Assembly: GCF_047948215.1 (NCBI RefSeq)
Contig: NC_134455.1
Location: 224,482,526 to 224,546,525 of the forward strand
Length of the DNA: 64,000 nucleotides
Direction of reading: 5' to 3'
DNA from: Lycorma delicatula
Lineage: Eukaryota; Arthropoda; Insecta; Hemiptera; Fulgoridae
The position numbers were made by a program, and so were the translations under genes. Positions 26,683 to 37,389 of this stretch are shown here, one piece after another (the stretch's first letter is position 1; every line of letters begins with the position of its first letter). The notes beneath the pieces are model-generated. The model was not told where the DNA came from and did not search any database. It saw only the letters and a program-made list of their open reading frames with translations.

Positions 26683-26966
26683 TGTTAAAATATAAGATGT
26701 TATATATAAATGCAGGAATATTACACCTTACACTCATGTTACAGTTTTATTATGTACATACTAATTACAATTATTATTAACTATATAATTTATGATTTAC
26801 CGTGATTATAATAATATTGATGGTTACTATTTCATATTAATATGCAAGTCTATACCTAAAAGTGAGTGTAACTCTGTATATATAGGAAAAGTTAAATTTC
26901 ATACGCTAATAAAACTATCACATTTACAATGTCATAATTAAAAATGTGATGATAATAATAATGATA

Positions 26967-27329
26967 TCAATTTAATAATATGTTTGTTTTCTGTATTAAC
27001 ACAATAATATAAATAACCAAAGCAATAATATGAGCCAATAACGATTGATGCATTAAGTAATACGCATGACAACAATCTATTAAATAAAGCACAAATTTAA
27101 ACTCGGGTATAATAAAAAACAATATAGGAACTAAATATAGGTGCACCAGTAAACATGAAGAAAGTAATCCGTGTTCGATTGTAAATCTGAAACCGCCTAT
27201 AACATAATTAATAAGATATGTTACACAAAAAAGATTTATAAATTTAATATCAGATTTGTTCACATAATCTTCAAATTTTGTTATACATATAGCAAAGAAG
27301 AACCGTAACGGATTAACGCGATAACGCAA
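26967..27329 (-). other. unrecognised 120-codon open frame
   Basis: The longest motif-free open frame in this part of the window. The predicted peptide is very rich in Ile, Leu, Phe and Tyr and could form two or three membrane-like segments (for example FINLFCVTYLINYVIGG). I recognise no family. Such composition is also what random AT-rich DNA yields, and no clear splice sites frame it. An exon of a membrane receptor is possible but unsupported. Confidence 0.15.
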
Positions 27330-28376
27330 GCGTGTAACACAGATCTACGGTATGTGGTATTAACATTCGTCACCGTATGAATTAATCGTACAAGTTACAT
27401 GTAACTGATATGTGTATGATACGTACACATGAACAGAAAAAACACGGGAGAAAAATCCCCGATGAACTAATTGCAAAGAACTTCAAAAAATGCTACCTTA
27501 ACGTAAAATCGAGTACTAAGAATCTTAACTCGAAGAACTATTACTAACACGGATAAATACGTAAGCGATTCATCGGTACGTAATTTTTAAAAATTATAAT
27601 AATTCTTTTTTATCGTGAAAAGAAATCGGGACGCAGTTTCGAAGTTCTTACATGTGTCTGGGCGAAATAGTATTTAAATCATTTCATCGTTATCTTAGAT
27701 AACAATATTTTATAATCATTCTCTGCCTAAAAAAAAAATTATTTTATCTTTTATTTTAGAATTAATGCGGTTGTATTTCTTAAATATTATCAGGCTAACC
27801 TTACTTGTTAATTTAATCTTTGTAATCTTTCTTGTTAATATCTTTGACAGTTACAATTTTGATTCGATGATCGAGGTTCAAATAAAAAAGCCACAACGTT
27901 GTTGGCAGTATCCACCAAACCCAAAGAACTATTAAATCGTTAAGTATGCACAGGAATAAAATATTAATAAAGGAACAAGTGCATATTTTTATATAGTTCG
28001 TAAGTCTTTTTTTTTCCGAGTTTATAACCGATAGGATACATACTTCTGTTTTAAAATTAAGAGTGGTTAACGTTAGCTTATCAATTTGTAGCTGAGGAAT
28101 TAACAGTTAACATTGAACATTGAAGAATTAACAGTAATAAAATTATATAGAACACCAAGAACCAAATCTCCCTATATAATCGTAGCGCGACAAATATTTC
28201 CAGAATTGCATCGAATTCATAGTAGGTAATAGCCAGTTTCTAAATAGTTGCTATAAACATCGTTCACATGATAAAATTCCAAAGAAATTGAAGAAATATT
28301 TTTAATGCTTGTTTATAAATGTAATGATACGCAATTATTTACAAACATAAAAAAAATCTGATGAGCACACCACATG

Positions 28377-29040
28377 ACTTCCTTGTACGCATATTAAATT
28401 ACATATACACGTTTTTTTTAATTATTATTTATATTTATTGTAAATTATTATTGCAAATTATTTATTGTAAATTTTTTTTACAATCAGAGGTTAATAAATA
28501 TTAATCAATACATTTAAATTTAAAAAAAGAGTTAAAAAAAGGAGATGAAGTTTGATTCGAACCAATGTGATAAGATCCTCTTGTAAGATCCAAATATTAT
28601 CTCTTATAGATAAGATAATATTATCTCTTATCTCTTATAGATCCCTTATAAGATCCAAATATTTCATTAATTAAAATTTTATTTGGCTATAACACTGGAA
28701 CCAACGAAAGTAAATACCACTTACGATATATCGTTGAACACTCATAGAGGAGTTATTACTGCAGTTAAAGAAAAGTCCAAAATCCAACGTTTTTGGATAT
28801 TGGACACTTTTGGTCCAGTCGGTTGCAATCAAAAGGGGAGGTGCTCTACTACATGTTACAACAGTCCTAAACCCATAATTTCAACATCCTACGGCTAATC
28901 GTTTTTGAGTTATGCGGATGTATACGTACCTACGTACAGACGCGGCACGCCAAAACTAGTCAAAATGGATATTTCCGTTGCAATCTGAAAACCGAAATTT
29001 TTCGCGATCACAGTACTTCCTTTACTTCGTACAAGGAAGT
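28377..29040 (+). mobile_element. non-autonomous element with ACTTCCTTGTACG ends (copy A), 664 bp
   Basis: ACTTCCTTGTACG at 28377-28389 is matched by its exact reverse complement at 29028-29040, giving 13-bp terminal inverted repeats. The interior is non-coding. It has a cluster of AAGATCC/TATAAGATCC subrepeats (28560-28660) and a conserved 3' half containing GGTTGCAATCAAAAGGGGAGG, ATGTTACAACAGTCCTAAA and CTGAAAACCGAAATTTTTCG. The 3' half is repeated at about 44950-45280. No transposase or target duplication is visible. Confidence 0.6.
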
Positions 29041-30529
29041 AAAATCTATACATTTTTATAATAAAACTGTGATTAACTGAGCAGAAATAACATAATACCA
29101 TATCCGCAAAATGCAGCAAAAGTTGTGAAATATATTCTCTACAAGTAAGAGAGAGTTAACATTATTGTCTTCTCGGATTAATTCAGAGAAAATTTTCTCT
29201 CACTCTCTCTCACGCAGCAAGTTATGAACAGACAACTTGTTTTAACAAACAACTGTAATAACAAGTTCGTTTTGGACGAAAAACAAAACTAAAATTATCC
29301 ACATCCTCCAAAATATAGAAACACCGACGAGCAAACCATTTTGAGATATTTTTTTTATTTCATAACTCTTCCTTTTACACCGCAACGAAGAATAAATGCG
29401 ACAATCGTCATTAATAAATCAGATTAAAAAAAAAAAAAAAAAATAGTCAATCCGTAGTGAAACTCCCAATAACTAAATCATTATTAAAAATTAGTTTCGG
29501 TGCAACGCTACTAGTTAACACTTTTCACAATACAAATGATGCACGATTTCTTCATTACTGTCATTAGTTTAAATAAAATAAACCACTTGCGTTTCAACTA
29601 ATGTAGCACGAAGGTAGCCTAATATGTTAATGTCATCATTTTTTTCTTAGGGAGGTGGAAATATATTCTACACAACTGCTGGAATTTAAGTACCGGTGTC
29701 TGGCTTAAGTGTCCGTAGATAGGAGTCAGAATTATACAACAAGGTTTTCTGCTTTCGCAAAAACTGTTAATAGTCCGTTTCCAGAAGGTGTCCACGCTAA
29801 AAGATATTACTGCATAGCTGTTTTTCGACACTGATTAATTTACTGCTTTAAAATAACTGTAACCTTTATTATGGCTGTGACGCGGGTAAAATCCCTGAGG
29901 TAAAAAAAAAGGCATCGGTTAAAGTTACTTTCTTTTAGAATAATGATACTATAACACAAAAGTTTTTTTGCGATAAACAGAAGAGTCACTTAGACATCTT
30001 AATATTATTTGAAGTTGGGATCGGCAAGGCATACATACATATATAAGGCATATATACATACATATATATATAAGTAATATAGTCTGGTCATTGACAAGGT
30101 TAACAGGAAACCTCTTTCTTTCTCGACTTTTCTAGTAAGTACTTCTTATTTTTGAGAATAACTGTGATATTATCATGAGAATCTTGCGTTTCAACCTACA
30201 TCAACAACCGTTAGGTTACACGGCATCTTACCGACAAAAAGATCTGTCATTGCAACATTCAAATCTACGGTTAATATCGTCAATATCTACCAATGTCTCA
30301 TAAATAGGGAATTGTCCTAACCATCGTCAGAGTTTCATCGAGTAGGTCTGCCAGTTAAAACGATTAAATATATTACCGAGGAAGAATTGCATTAGAGAAA
30401 GGAAAACTGTATAATGCGGGAAGAAAATACATAATTCGTATCAGATAGAAGGATGGTATGTTTTTTTAGGAGATTCAGCTCATTATATTTATAAATGATT
30501 TAATCAGAACATTTCAAAATTATAAAGGT
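29041..30529. other. AT-rich non-coding stretch
   Basis: Contains a CT-rich patch (29192-29215) and an A-run near 29430; no gene recognised. Confidence 0.5.
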
Positions 30530-30790
30530 TACGGGCCGAGAGGAGTCGTAGGAGAAGATGGATTGTTTAAAACAATGCTAAAGGATAGGTATAATTGCAA
30601 TAACTAAAGGCCGGTAAAAAGAAAATGTTATACCAAAATCTAACAGGAAAAGATAACTATCAGGAACTAATACGTTTAGGTGGGAACAAAAGAGAATGGG
30701 AGAAGACTGGTGAAAAAGACCTACATCAGGAAAGATTTTCCAACAAACCATACGATGATGACGGAATAAAATTTCACACATCCGTGAGCC
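30530..30790 (+). pseudogene. possible decayed LINE C-terminal tail
   Basis: Frames read GREESRRRRWIV, then TGKDNYQELIRLGGNKREWE, then HQERFSNKPYDDDG, separated by stops and shifts. The pattern of a basic RRRRW stretch followed by YQELIRLxxxxREW resembles the extreme C-terminus of several LINE reverse transcriptases. Too eroded to assign a clade. Confidence 0.3.
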
Positions 30791-31121
30791 ACTGTCCCTT
30801 ATGATGAGACCTTTATTTTTTGTCATTTGCTCGTTTTTCCGGTACCTGTTATTTTACCGACAACAGTGTTAAACATACGACTGTAATACTGGCTATGACC
30901 ATAGATGTCGGTATATTATTGAAAGAATACATTATAATAAGTTTAAGGAAATAACAAAAGTAGAAAATAGTATGATCTCCAACAAAACGAATTTCGAGAC
31001 CGTAAATCGTATAAGAAATCACAAACGTGTATAATGTTACAATATTTCAAGTTTCTTTAAATTTAGATAGATAATGTACCCGGTGTCATTTACAAGTCAA
31101 TAAAACTTTGATAAATCTTAT

Positions 31122-31182
31122 GATACAAAAGCAGAAGGATTCAGGCCGAGGAAGAGCCTGACTAGGTCTCCGGGTCGCCCTA
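31122..31182 (+). repeat. isolated copy of the R1-like ORF1 start
   Basis: The run GCAGAAGGATTCAGGCCGAG, GAAGAGCCTGACTAGGTCTC is identical to the first codons of ORF1 at 32526-32570. Similarity stops abruptly on both sides. An unusual remnant, because truncated LINE copies normally keep the 3' end, not the ORF1 start. Confidence 0.85.
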
Positions 31183-32517
31183 ATAACTTTGTAGACATCT
31201 CTCGAATCACATTTTCTTATTTTAAACACCTGCTAATTTTTATATGTTGTCGATTTACGTCTGTTAATATAAGTAAATTTTGAACAACACCTTTTAAAGA
31301 ATTTCCAGAAATTCAATTTAATTTTAATCACATCTTCACAATAATTTTTATATGAACTAACATTAGTGATTTTCAAATTTATTTTAATTACACTAGTCAA
31401 CATAAAATTTGTATCTAAAATGTTTCAGAATTTTTCTCACTGTATTTGGGTGCTGATGTCAAATGTGCTATTGAAATTGTGTTACCACCTAAAGGTTTTC
31501 CGTAAATCGTAAATTTGTAAAATTCTTTTATAAAAAATTCATTTTGATTAACTACTGGTTACAATTTAGAATAGTTTTTGTATTTTAACTTTTAAAAAAT
31601 ATGCGTACATGCTTATTAAAAAAAAAAAATAAATAAATAAATATATATAATGAATCACGAGAAGTAGACGCGTCTGTATAATGACAACATACAGACATCT
31701 GTTGTTGCCTACTTCAGATATTAAAATCTTATTTGGTCTAGCTTCACTATACTGTGTGTTGCGTTTCACAGTTATTAAAGCTTAGCTATATTTTCAGCAA
31801 TTCTTTTTAGTACAAAAGTGATTTTTCTCTATTTTATTTGCTACAACATGGATTTTGCAAAGGTTCGTGGATATTCAAATAATCCAGACAACTTTTGTTG
31901 TCTGTGGTAAATTTACGCAAAAATCTCAACGATCTCTGCGCCTTTTTCGGCTTTTTATTGGATACGAACGATTGGTACTTGGTGGTTATTTTATGTTGGA
32001 AGTATTACAGTTTTTATGAGTTTGGTGTATGGATTACTTTTTACTGAGTGTTTTAGTGTATGAGCCTTATTGCTAGATGCAATAAGGAACATTATTGTGA
32101 CTTGCATTGGTAGTTGTGCACGTGTGTTGTTGGAACGAACCTTCATTATCTACTCCAGATAACATTGAATAGAGTTACCAGTTGGTTCATATTTAATGTT
32201 AAGTTAATATTAATTTTATTTAATATTATTTTATATTCATAGTGTGGTATATTGGAGTATTAGGAGAAGAGTCCCCTCCTTATCCCTCTCTTTGATTTTC
32301 TCACTCACACTCTCTAACCTTCTCTCTTATATTTTTGTTCCGTTAACTCTTATTTTATTTTATTTCCTTTAACTTTTTATTCTTTCAATCTATATCCTTC
32401 TTCGTACCCTGACTCTATCCTTGACCTCTTGACCCCACATATATGTGTGGGGTGTTTAATTAAATGAAATTTGGTGGAGAGTTCGATTTTGAGGTTTTGG
32501 TTTGGTTGAAGTGAATT
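31183..32517 (+). other. region upstream of the R1-like LINE, probably part 5' UTR
   Basis: No open frame with a motif. From about 32250 the sequence becomes pyrimidine-rich (CTCACTCACACTCTCT) and ends with a short hairpin, ACCCCACA-TATATG-TGTGGGGT at 32431-32452, before the ORF1 start codon. Where the LINE begins cannot be fixed without another copy. Confidence 0.4.
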
Positions 32518-33800
32518 ATGGACAAAGAAGCAGAAGGATTCAGGCCGAGGAAGAGCCTGACTAGGTCTCCGGTTAGCCCTGCGGTAAAAAGTGGGGGTAC
32601 GAATGTTGAAGAAGGAGAGTGGTCCCTTATAGAGAAGCCACGGGCCATGAGGGTTATAATGAAATCCCGCAAGCGAACATTATCGTTGAATAGAATCCCG
32701 AAGCGGAAGAAGGCGGATAATGCGGGTTTGGAGAGTGAGCAGGGTGGTGGCTCTGAAATGCGTCAGAAGGTCGCATTTCAGAGCGACCTTCTGATACAGT
32801 TGGTTGTGGAACTGAACTCCATTACAAAGATAATATAAATACGAAAAAAGAAATAAAAGAGTTGGTAAGAAGCTGGTGGCTGTGGTACAGTTTACCTTAG
32901 CATGTGATACAGTTGTGGTTACAGGTGGTGTTGAACAGCTCGATAAGACTACTCAGACTAGTCGTCCTCAGAGTAGAGAAATCTTAGCGCAGTTGGATGA
33001 GGAGATCACGAAGCTGGTGTTGAAAAAGTGGCCGCGGGATTACTTTACGATGTAAAGGGTGAGGACATTCTGGTTATGTTTTATTTGGCTTCTAGATAGA
33101 TCGGCGATAATGAGGAGGATGCCCAAGCAGTCCAGGTTGCGGAGGAGACAGCTGGTGGCTGATAGGGAAGACTCAGAGGTGTTGCTTAGTGAGTTTGAAG
33201 GCGAAAACCTTGGACGGGTCTATGTTATTGTAGTGGATTCTGCGCATGGAGAAAGATTAGTGGCTGAGAATGTTTCGTGTGTTAAAGAAGATGGAGGAAG
33301 TAAATGCTCTAGTCTGGTATGGGGCGGTAGCTAATAATGTGGGTGTTATATTTAAGAAGACCATGGAGTATATGTGTAGGAGGAAAGGGGTCAGTGAGGT
33401 GGTCATCTGTAGGCCCTGAAGGTAGAGGTTGCTGCGGGTAAAGGAGCTCAGCGGCCTCCTAGAACGAAGCCAGCTAGTACGATCATATTAAGGTCCAAGG
33501 GGACGGAGTATTCAGACCTCCTTAAGAGGATTAAGGAAGGCGTGACTCGATACGAGATTGGGGAAATATTATCAATCAAGAAAGGTGGTGGGGAGGCCCT
33601 TGGAATGAAGGAGAGTGTCCCGAAAACTGAGGTTGGTGCGGTTCAGAAGAGGATGAAAGAAAAACTCACTGGGGTGAGTATTTCTAGTGGATACAGGAAG
33701 CGGGACTTCATTATTGTGAAGGATCTGGAGGAGGTGGTATCCGAAGCGGAACTGTTAGGTGCCATTAAGGAGGCTCTGAGTGATATGGACGTCATTATTG
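32518..33800 (+). pseudogene. R1-like ORF1 (gag-like protein), frameshifted
   Basis: Starts at ATG 32518 (MDKEAEGFRPRKSLTRSP), a basic N-terminus typical of gag-like nucleic-acid-binding proteins of R1 LINEs. The frame ends at 32838. Gag-like reading continues in other frames through LAQLDEEITKLVLKKWP (about 32980-33040), a block from about 33106 (MPKQSRLRRRQLVADRED) and 33542-33790 (RKRDFIIVKDLEEVVSEAEL). The CCHC zinc knuckles expected at the C-terminus of such proteins are missing because the frame runs straight into RT sequence near 33800. Two overlapping hairpins lie at 32750-32794. Several frameshifts and stops make it non-functional. Confidence 0.75.
32750..32794. repeat. two overlapping, mutually exclusive hairpins
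   Basis: Hairpin 1: GCTCTGAAATGCG (32750-32762) pairs perfectly with 32772-32784. Hairpin 2: TCAGAAGGTCG (32763-32773) pairs perfectly with 32784-32794. The arms interleave as A-B-A'-B', so both full stems cannot form together without a pseudoknot. They lie within the gag-like ORF, 44 bases before its stop codon. Confidence 0.9.
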
Positions 33801-35081
33801 ATGAGCTGATAAGGAGAGATATTGCCACTTATCTGTTAAGAGTCCTGCAGGATTACTGTGTGGGTAGATTTTTTGTGGGGCAATGAGTTGCAGAGGGGCG
33901 ACTAGTGGAGATGACACTGGAATGTAGGGTGCCACAGGATTCCGTTTTAGTGCCTATTCTGTATAAAACCTGTCAAACTATGGCATTCTTCGGAAGGAAT
34001 ATCCGGGGGGCGTCTCGGTGACGGGTTTCGCAGATGAATTGTCTTTGGTTTTAGTGGTGAAAACGGAGGCAGAAATGACAAGGAAGGGGAATGAGGCCAT
34101 TGCTATAGTTGATGACTGGTTGTCGCAGAGGGGACTTAGTCTTCTCCCGGAAAAGACCAAATAGGTAGTTATGATGGGGAGGAGGCGATTGGCTCCTATC
34201 AAGGTGAGAGTGAGAGATACTGAAATAGAGTCGACCAGGAAGGTGAAGTATTTAGGCTAGATACTTCACCTAATGGTGAAGCTGGATGGCGGAAGAGGGT
34301 TCCAGCCACATGTTCTGGAGACGGTTGATAAGCCGCGTAGAACCGTGTCGGCGGTTTCTAGATTGATGAGTAGGCGGGCCGCGTCGAAGAGAAGGATGTT
34401 GGCGGCTGTAGTTCGGTCTGTCGCCCTGTACGCTGTGCCGGTCTGGAAGAGAGCGCTGGACAAGAAGGAGCGGCTGTTCGGAGGCTGGAGGGTGTGCAGA
34501 GACGGCTGGCGATAGGTGTTGCCACAGCGTACAGAACAATCTCCGCCGAGGCTGTTCTTGTGATTGCGTCGCTAGACCCCCCCCCCACCCGATGGAGCTT
34601 TTAGCGAAGAAATCGGTCAGGAGAGCGGAAGGGGTGCTGAGAGGGATTGCCAGAAGGAAGTTGTTGGAGTGGTGGTAAGAAAGGTGGTCCAGGGCAGAGG
34701 TTGGGCACTGGACGAGAAGATTAATTTCCATCTATTAAGCCGTGGCTCAAACGAAGCATTAATCACGGGGAGCTTACGTTTCAGGTAACCAAGTTCCTGT
34801 CACGGCACGGTAGCTTTAACCTTTGCGGCAGGAAAAGAAAAGAGTCGGAAGCGTGCCCTTACTGTATGAAGAGAGATACATCTGAGCACACCATGTTCAT
34901 TTGTCCTGGGTGGGAAGAGGATAGGAGGGTGATGTGGAATCAGGTGGGGGAAGTGATCCCTGAAAATGTCGTGGAGACTGTACTTCATGAAGAGCGAAAG
35001 TGGAGTGTGATCAATGGGGTAGTAGGTGGCATTCTCGAAAAAAAAGATGCGAAAAAAAAGGTGCGGTGGATCGTGGGTTAA
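33800..35081 (+). pseudogene. R1-like reverse transcriptase, C-terminal half
   Basis: Begins in frame with gag at RRDIATYLLRVLQDYCVGR, continues after a stop at 33884-33886 as GRLVEMTLECRVPQDSVL (normally VPQGSVL), and after a frameshift near 34015 as VTGFADELSLVL. The polymerase FADD motif reads FADE (34027-34038), changing a catalytic Asp. WLSQRGLSLLPEKTK follows, a block typical of R1/I-type RTs. The C-terminus holds a C-x2-C-x7-H-x4-C zinc motif (CPYCMKRDTSEHTMFIC, from 34854) followed by W and an ER-rich tail, ending at 35081. Nearby, 34241-34271 forms a perfect 11-bp hairpin. Non-functional through stops, shifts and loss of the N-terminal RT motifs and endonuclease. Confidence 0.85.
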
Positions 35082-35401
35082 ATTAGGGAAAGGTAAACAG
35101 CCCCGTTCAGGAGAAATGGGATGCTCCGGCGTCTCACTTCCGGTGATTGAACGGGGACTCCAGGGGCTGGTAGGAGGGGAAATAGTATAGACCGTAGTCC
35201 CGGTCTGGGGACCCTGTAGGGGACCATAGATTTGAGGCAAAGCGGGAGTACAGAAGACCGAGACCCGGCCTCTGGTTGGTGCTGTCAGGAACGGCAAACC
35301 CGGGCCTGGCATAGCCTTCTGGAGGCTTGAGGCAACTGGCACCCTCAAGGTTGGAATACGAAATCGTAAGGTCCAGACTTGAGGGGAAGGTAAAAAAAAA
35401 A

Positions 35402-35845
35402 CAAAAGACTATTTCTGAATCGATAAAAACAGCTTACAAATTTTAATTTGATTGTGCACTCGGGGATAAAGGTAAAACATTGGCGCCTCATGTTATTTGC
35501 AACTACATGGAAATAACAACTATTCGTTCTCTCAACTGAATAGTTGAAGAGGAAACGAACAGCCATACCAATTACTGTACCAACAGTTTGGCATAAACCT
35601 AAGGATCGTTTTACGACTTCTACTTTTGTATAAGATATATATCAGGATTTTCATTCAAAAATAGAAATTTCATAAAACATGCAGATGTATCCTCAGCTCT
35701 AAAGCCGGTACCACAAGGAGAAGAGTTACTTTTACCTGTAGCACATTGCTAGAAGAAAAATTTGAAAATGAAGCAGATTATGTAGAGGATTTTGAAGAAT
35801 TTCTTCCTGTATCTGATGAGAAATCTCCTCATTTAATTCATACAT
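35402..35845. other. spacer between LINE and gene-family fragment
   Basis: AT-rich. From about 35690, short frames such as EKFENEADYVEDFEEFLPVSDEK may be an upstream part of the fragment that follows, but they carry no motif I can name. Confidence 0.4.
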
Positions 35846-36215
35846 GAACTTAATGATTTTCGCGATTTAAACTTATCAAAGCACCAAGTTGAATTTCTGG
35901 GGTCTAGACAGCAACAGTGGAATCTTTTAGCGAAAAAAAATAAAAATTATTAAATTTAGAACATGAAATAAAATTCTTTCAATTTATTTTACTAGGAAAA
36001 ATTCATAGTGCGTTTGTATTGATGTCGATGGCCAGCCCGAAAGAGCTTGGAATTCAACACATTTCTGAAGAATGGCTTTTTATTGAGTCTTCTAAAATCA
36101 GCACGAAAGCAGTTTTATTGCACAATAGTAACAAACAACCATCCATTCCATTAGCTCATGCAGTCGACATGAAAGAACGTATGAAATTACGACATCAATA
36201 TTAGAAGCAATAAAA
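35846..36215 (+). pseudogene. fragment of a multicopy arthropod protein family of unknown function
   Basis: 35846 onward reads ELNDFRDLNLSKHQVEFLGS then RQQQWNLLAK. After frameshifts, 36040-36174 reads LGIQHISEEWLFIESS then KISTKAVLLHNSNKQPSIPL. From memory, this order (DLNLSK, LGSR, WNLL, EWRLFIDSSK, KAVLLHN, PSIPLAH, VNMKE) is diagnostic of a large, often intronless family of uncharacterised proteins present in many copies in aphids, planthoppers and some other animals. Function is unknown and a transposon origin is suspected. One residue is missing in EEW-LFIE and part of the MKE-YE-MK block is deleted. The next element's 5' end lies about 45 bases downstream, so the LINE may have truncated it. 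Confidence 0.65.
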
Positions 36216-36664
36216 TATGTGCATTATTTCACATATTTCAAGTAAATAATTCACATATCTCCATCAATGAGTCATGAGACACTGCCGATGGTAAGGGAGC
36301 TTGAGTGCTCAGTGATAAAGAGTAGCTGGACCGAAGGTGTAACCACATCAGAGAGGTATCTGTTGAGACCCAAACTAAGGAATGATTCCTGAAAGAGGGC
36401 AGCAGCTCTTTCAGTAGCTGTTAAGGGCGTAGGTCAGGAGGACTTCAACGGCCACATCAACACCAATTAATCTTCTAAGTACAGCTGAGAGCAATGGAAA
36501 ACTACAGCTGCTTTTTTCAAAATATGTAACTCTGCACTTTCATGTAGCAAAGATGAAGGCGCCTTCCTTAGGAAAATATTCGGGACGTAAACTAGTCCCC
36601 CGTTCGGATCTCTGGGTGGGGACTACTAAGGAAGGGGTCACCGGAAAATAAAAAAATAACATTC

Positions 36665-37385
36665 TACGAGTCGGAGCGTGGAATGTTAAAAATTTAAAAA
36701 GGTTGGTAGGTTAGAAAATTTAAAGAGGGAAATGAATAGCTTAAATGTAGATGTAGTAGGAATTTGGGAAATTAGGTGGGAGGAGGAAAACAACTTTTGG
36801 TCAGGTGATTTTAGAATTAACTCAGCTTCAAATAAAGGGCAGGCAGGAGTAGGTTTCGTAATGGACAAGAATATAGGGAAGAGAGTAGAATTTCAAAATG
36901 CATAGCGATAGAATCATTGAATAAGGATAAAATCAAAACCTAAGCCGACAACGATTGGTAATGTCTGTATGCCTACAAGTGCCCATGATGATGAGGTAGG
37001 GTGTGTATACAAAGAAATTAACGAAGCAATTAAACACATAAAAGGGGATGAAAATTTAATAATAGTTGGAGATTGGAAAGCAAGCATTGGAAAAGGCAAG
37101 GAAGGAAATATTGTGGGTGAATAAGGGGCTGGGCAAAAGGAATGAAAGAGGGGACCGACTTACAGAGTTTTGTACGAAGTTCAATTTAGTAATTGCCAAC
37201 ACCCAGTTTAAAAATCATAATAGAAGAATATACACATGGAAAAAGGCAGGTGATACTGCAAAGTATCAGATGGATTATATCATGGTTAAGCAAAGATTTA
37301 GAAATCAACTCTTCGTCTGCAAAGCTTACCCTGGAGTAGATACATTGATAGCGACCATAATTTAGTTATAATGAAATGTAGATTG
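36665..37385 (+). pseudogene. LINE endonuclease domain (EEP family), degraded
   Basis: VGAWNVKNLKRLVG at the start, then after a frameshift ENLKREMNSLNVDVVGIWEI followed by RW, the metal-binding Glu region. Further on come IIVGDWKASIG (normally GDFNA, with Asn replaced by Lys), ERGDRLTEFCTKFNLVIANT, RRIYTWKK, YQMDYIMV and, one frame over near 37352, IDSDHNLVIM containing the catalytic SDH. The domain nicks DNA to prime reverse transcription. Stops near 36903, 37120 and 37362 plus frameshifts inactivate it. Confidence 0.8.
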
Positions 37386-37389
37386 GGGT

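Larger units (their letters stand above)
32518..35401 (+). mobile_element. R1-like non-LTR retrotransposon, internally deleted
   Basis: Order from 5' to 3': ORF1 (gag-like) start, gag continuation, a direct join into the second half of a reverse transcriptase, the C-terminal zinc motif, a GC-rich 3' UTR (35085-35391) and an A-tail (35392-35401). The endonuclease domain and the N-terminal half of the RT are absent. The RT and zinc-motif style fits the R1 clade. The element is markedly richer in G+C than its surroundings, as expected of a relatively recent insertion into AT-rich DNA. Its 3' UTR has a relative at 58672-59010 (shared GAAGACCGAG-CCCGGCC). Confidence 0.85.

Noticed and set aside
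34270..34731. 153-codon minus-strand frame
   Set aside because: Antisense shadow of the R1-like RT region, whose plus-strand motifs are clear.
34800..35348. 182-codon minus-strand frame, longest in the window
   Set aside because: Antisense to the zinc-motif C-terminus and 3' UTR of the R1-like LINE; Pro/Ser-rich translation typical of reversed GC-rich sequence.
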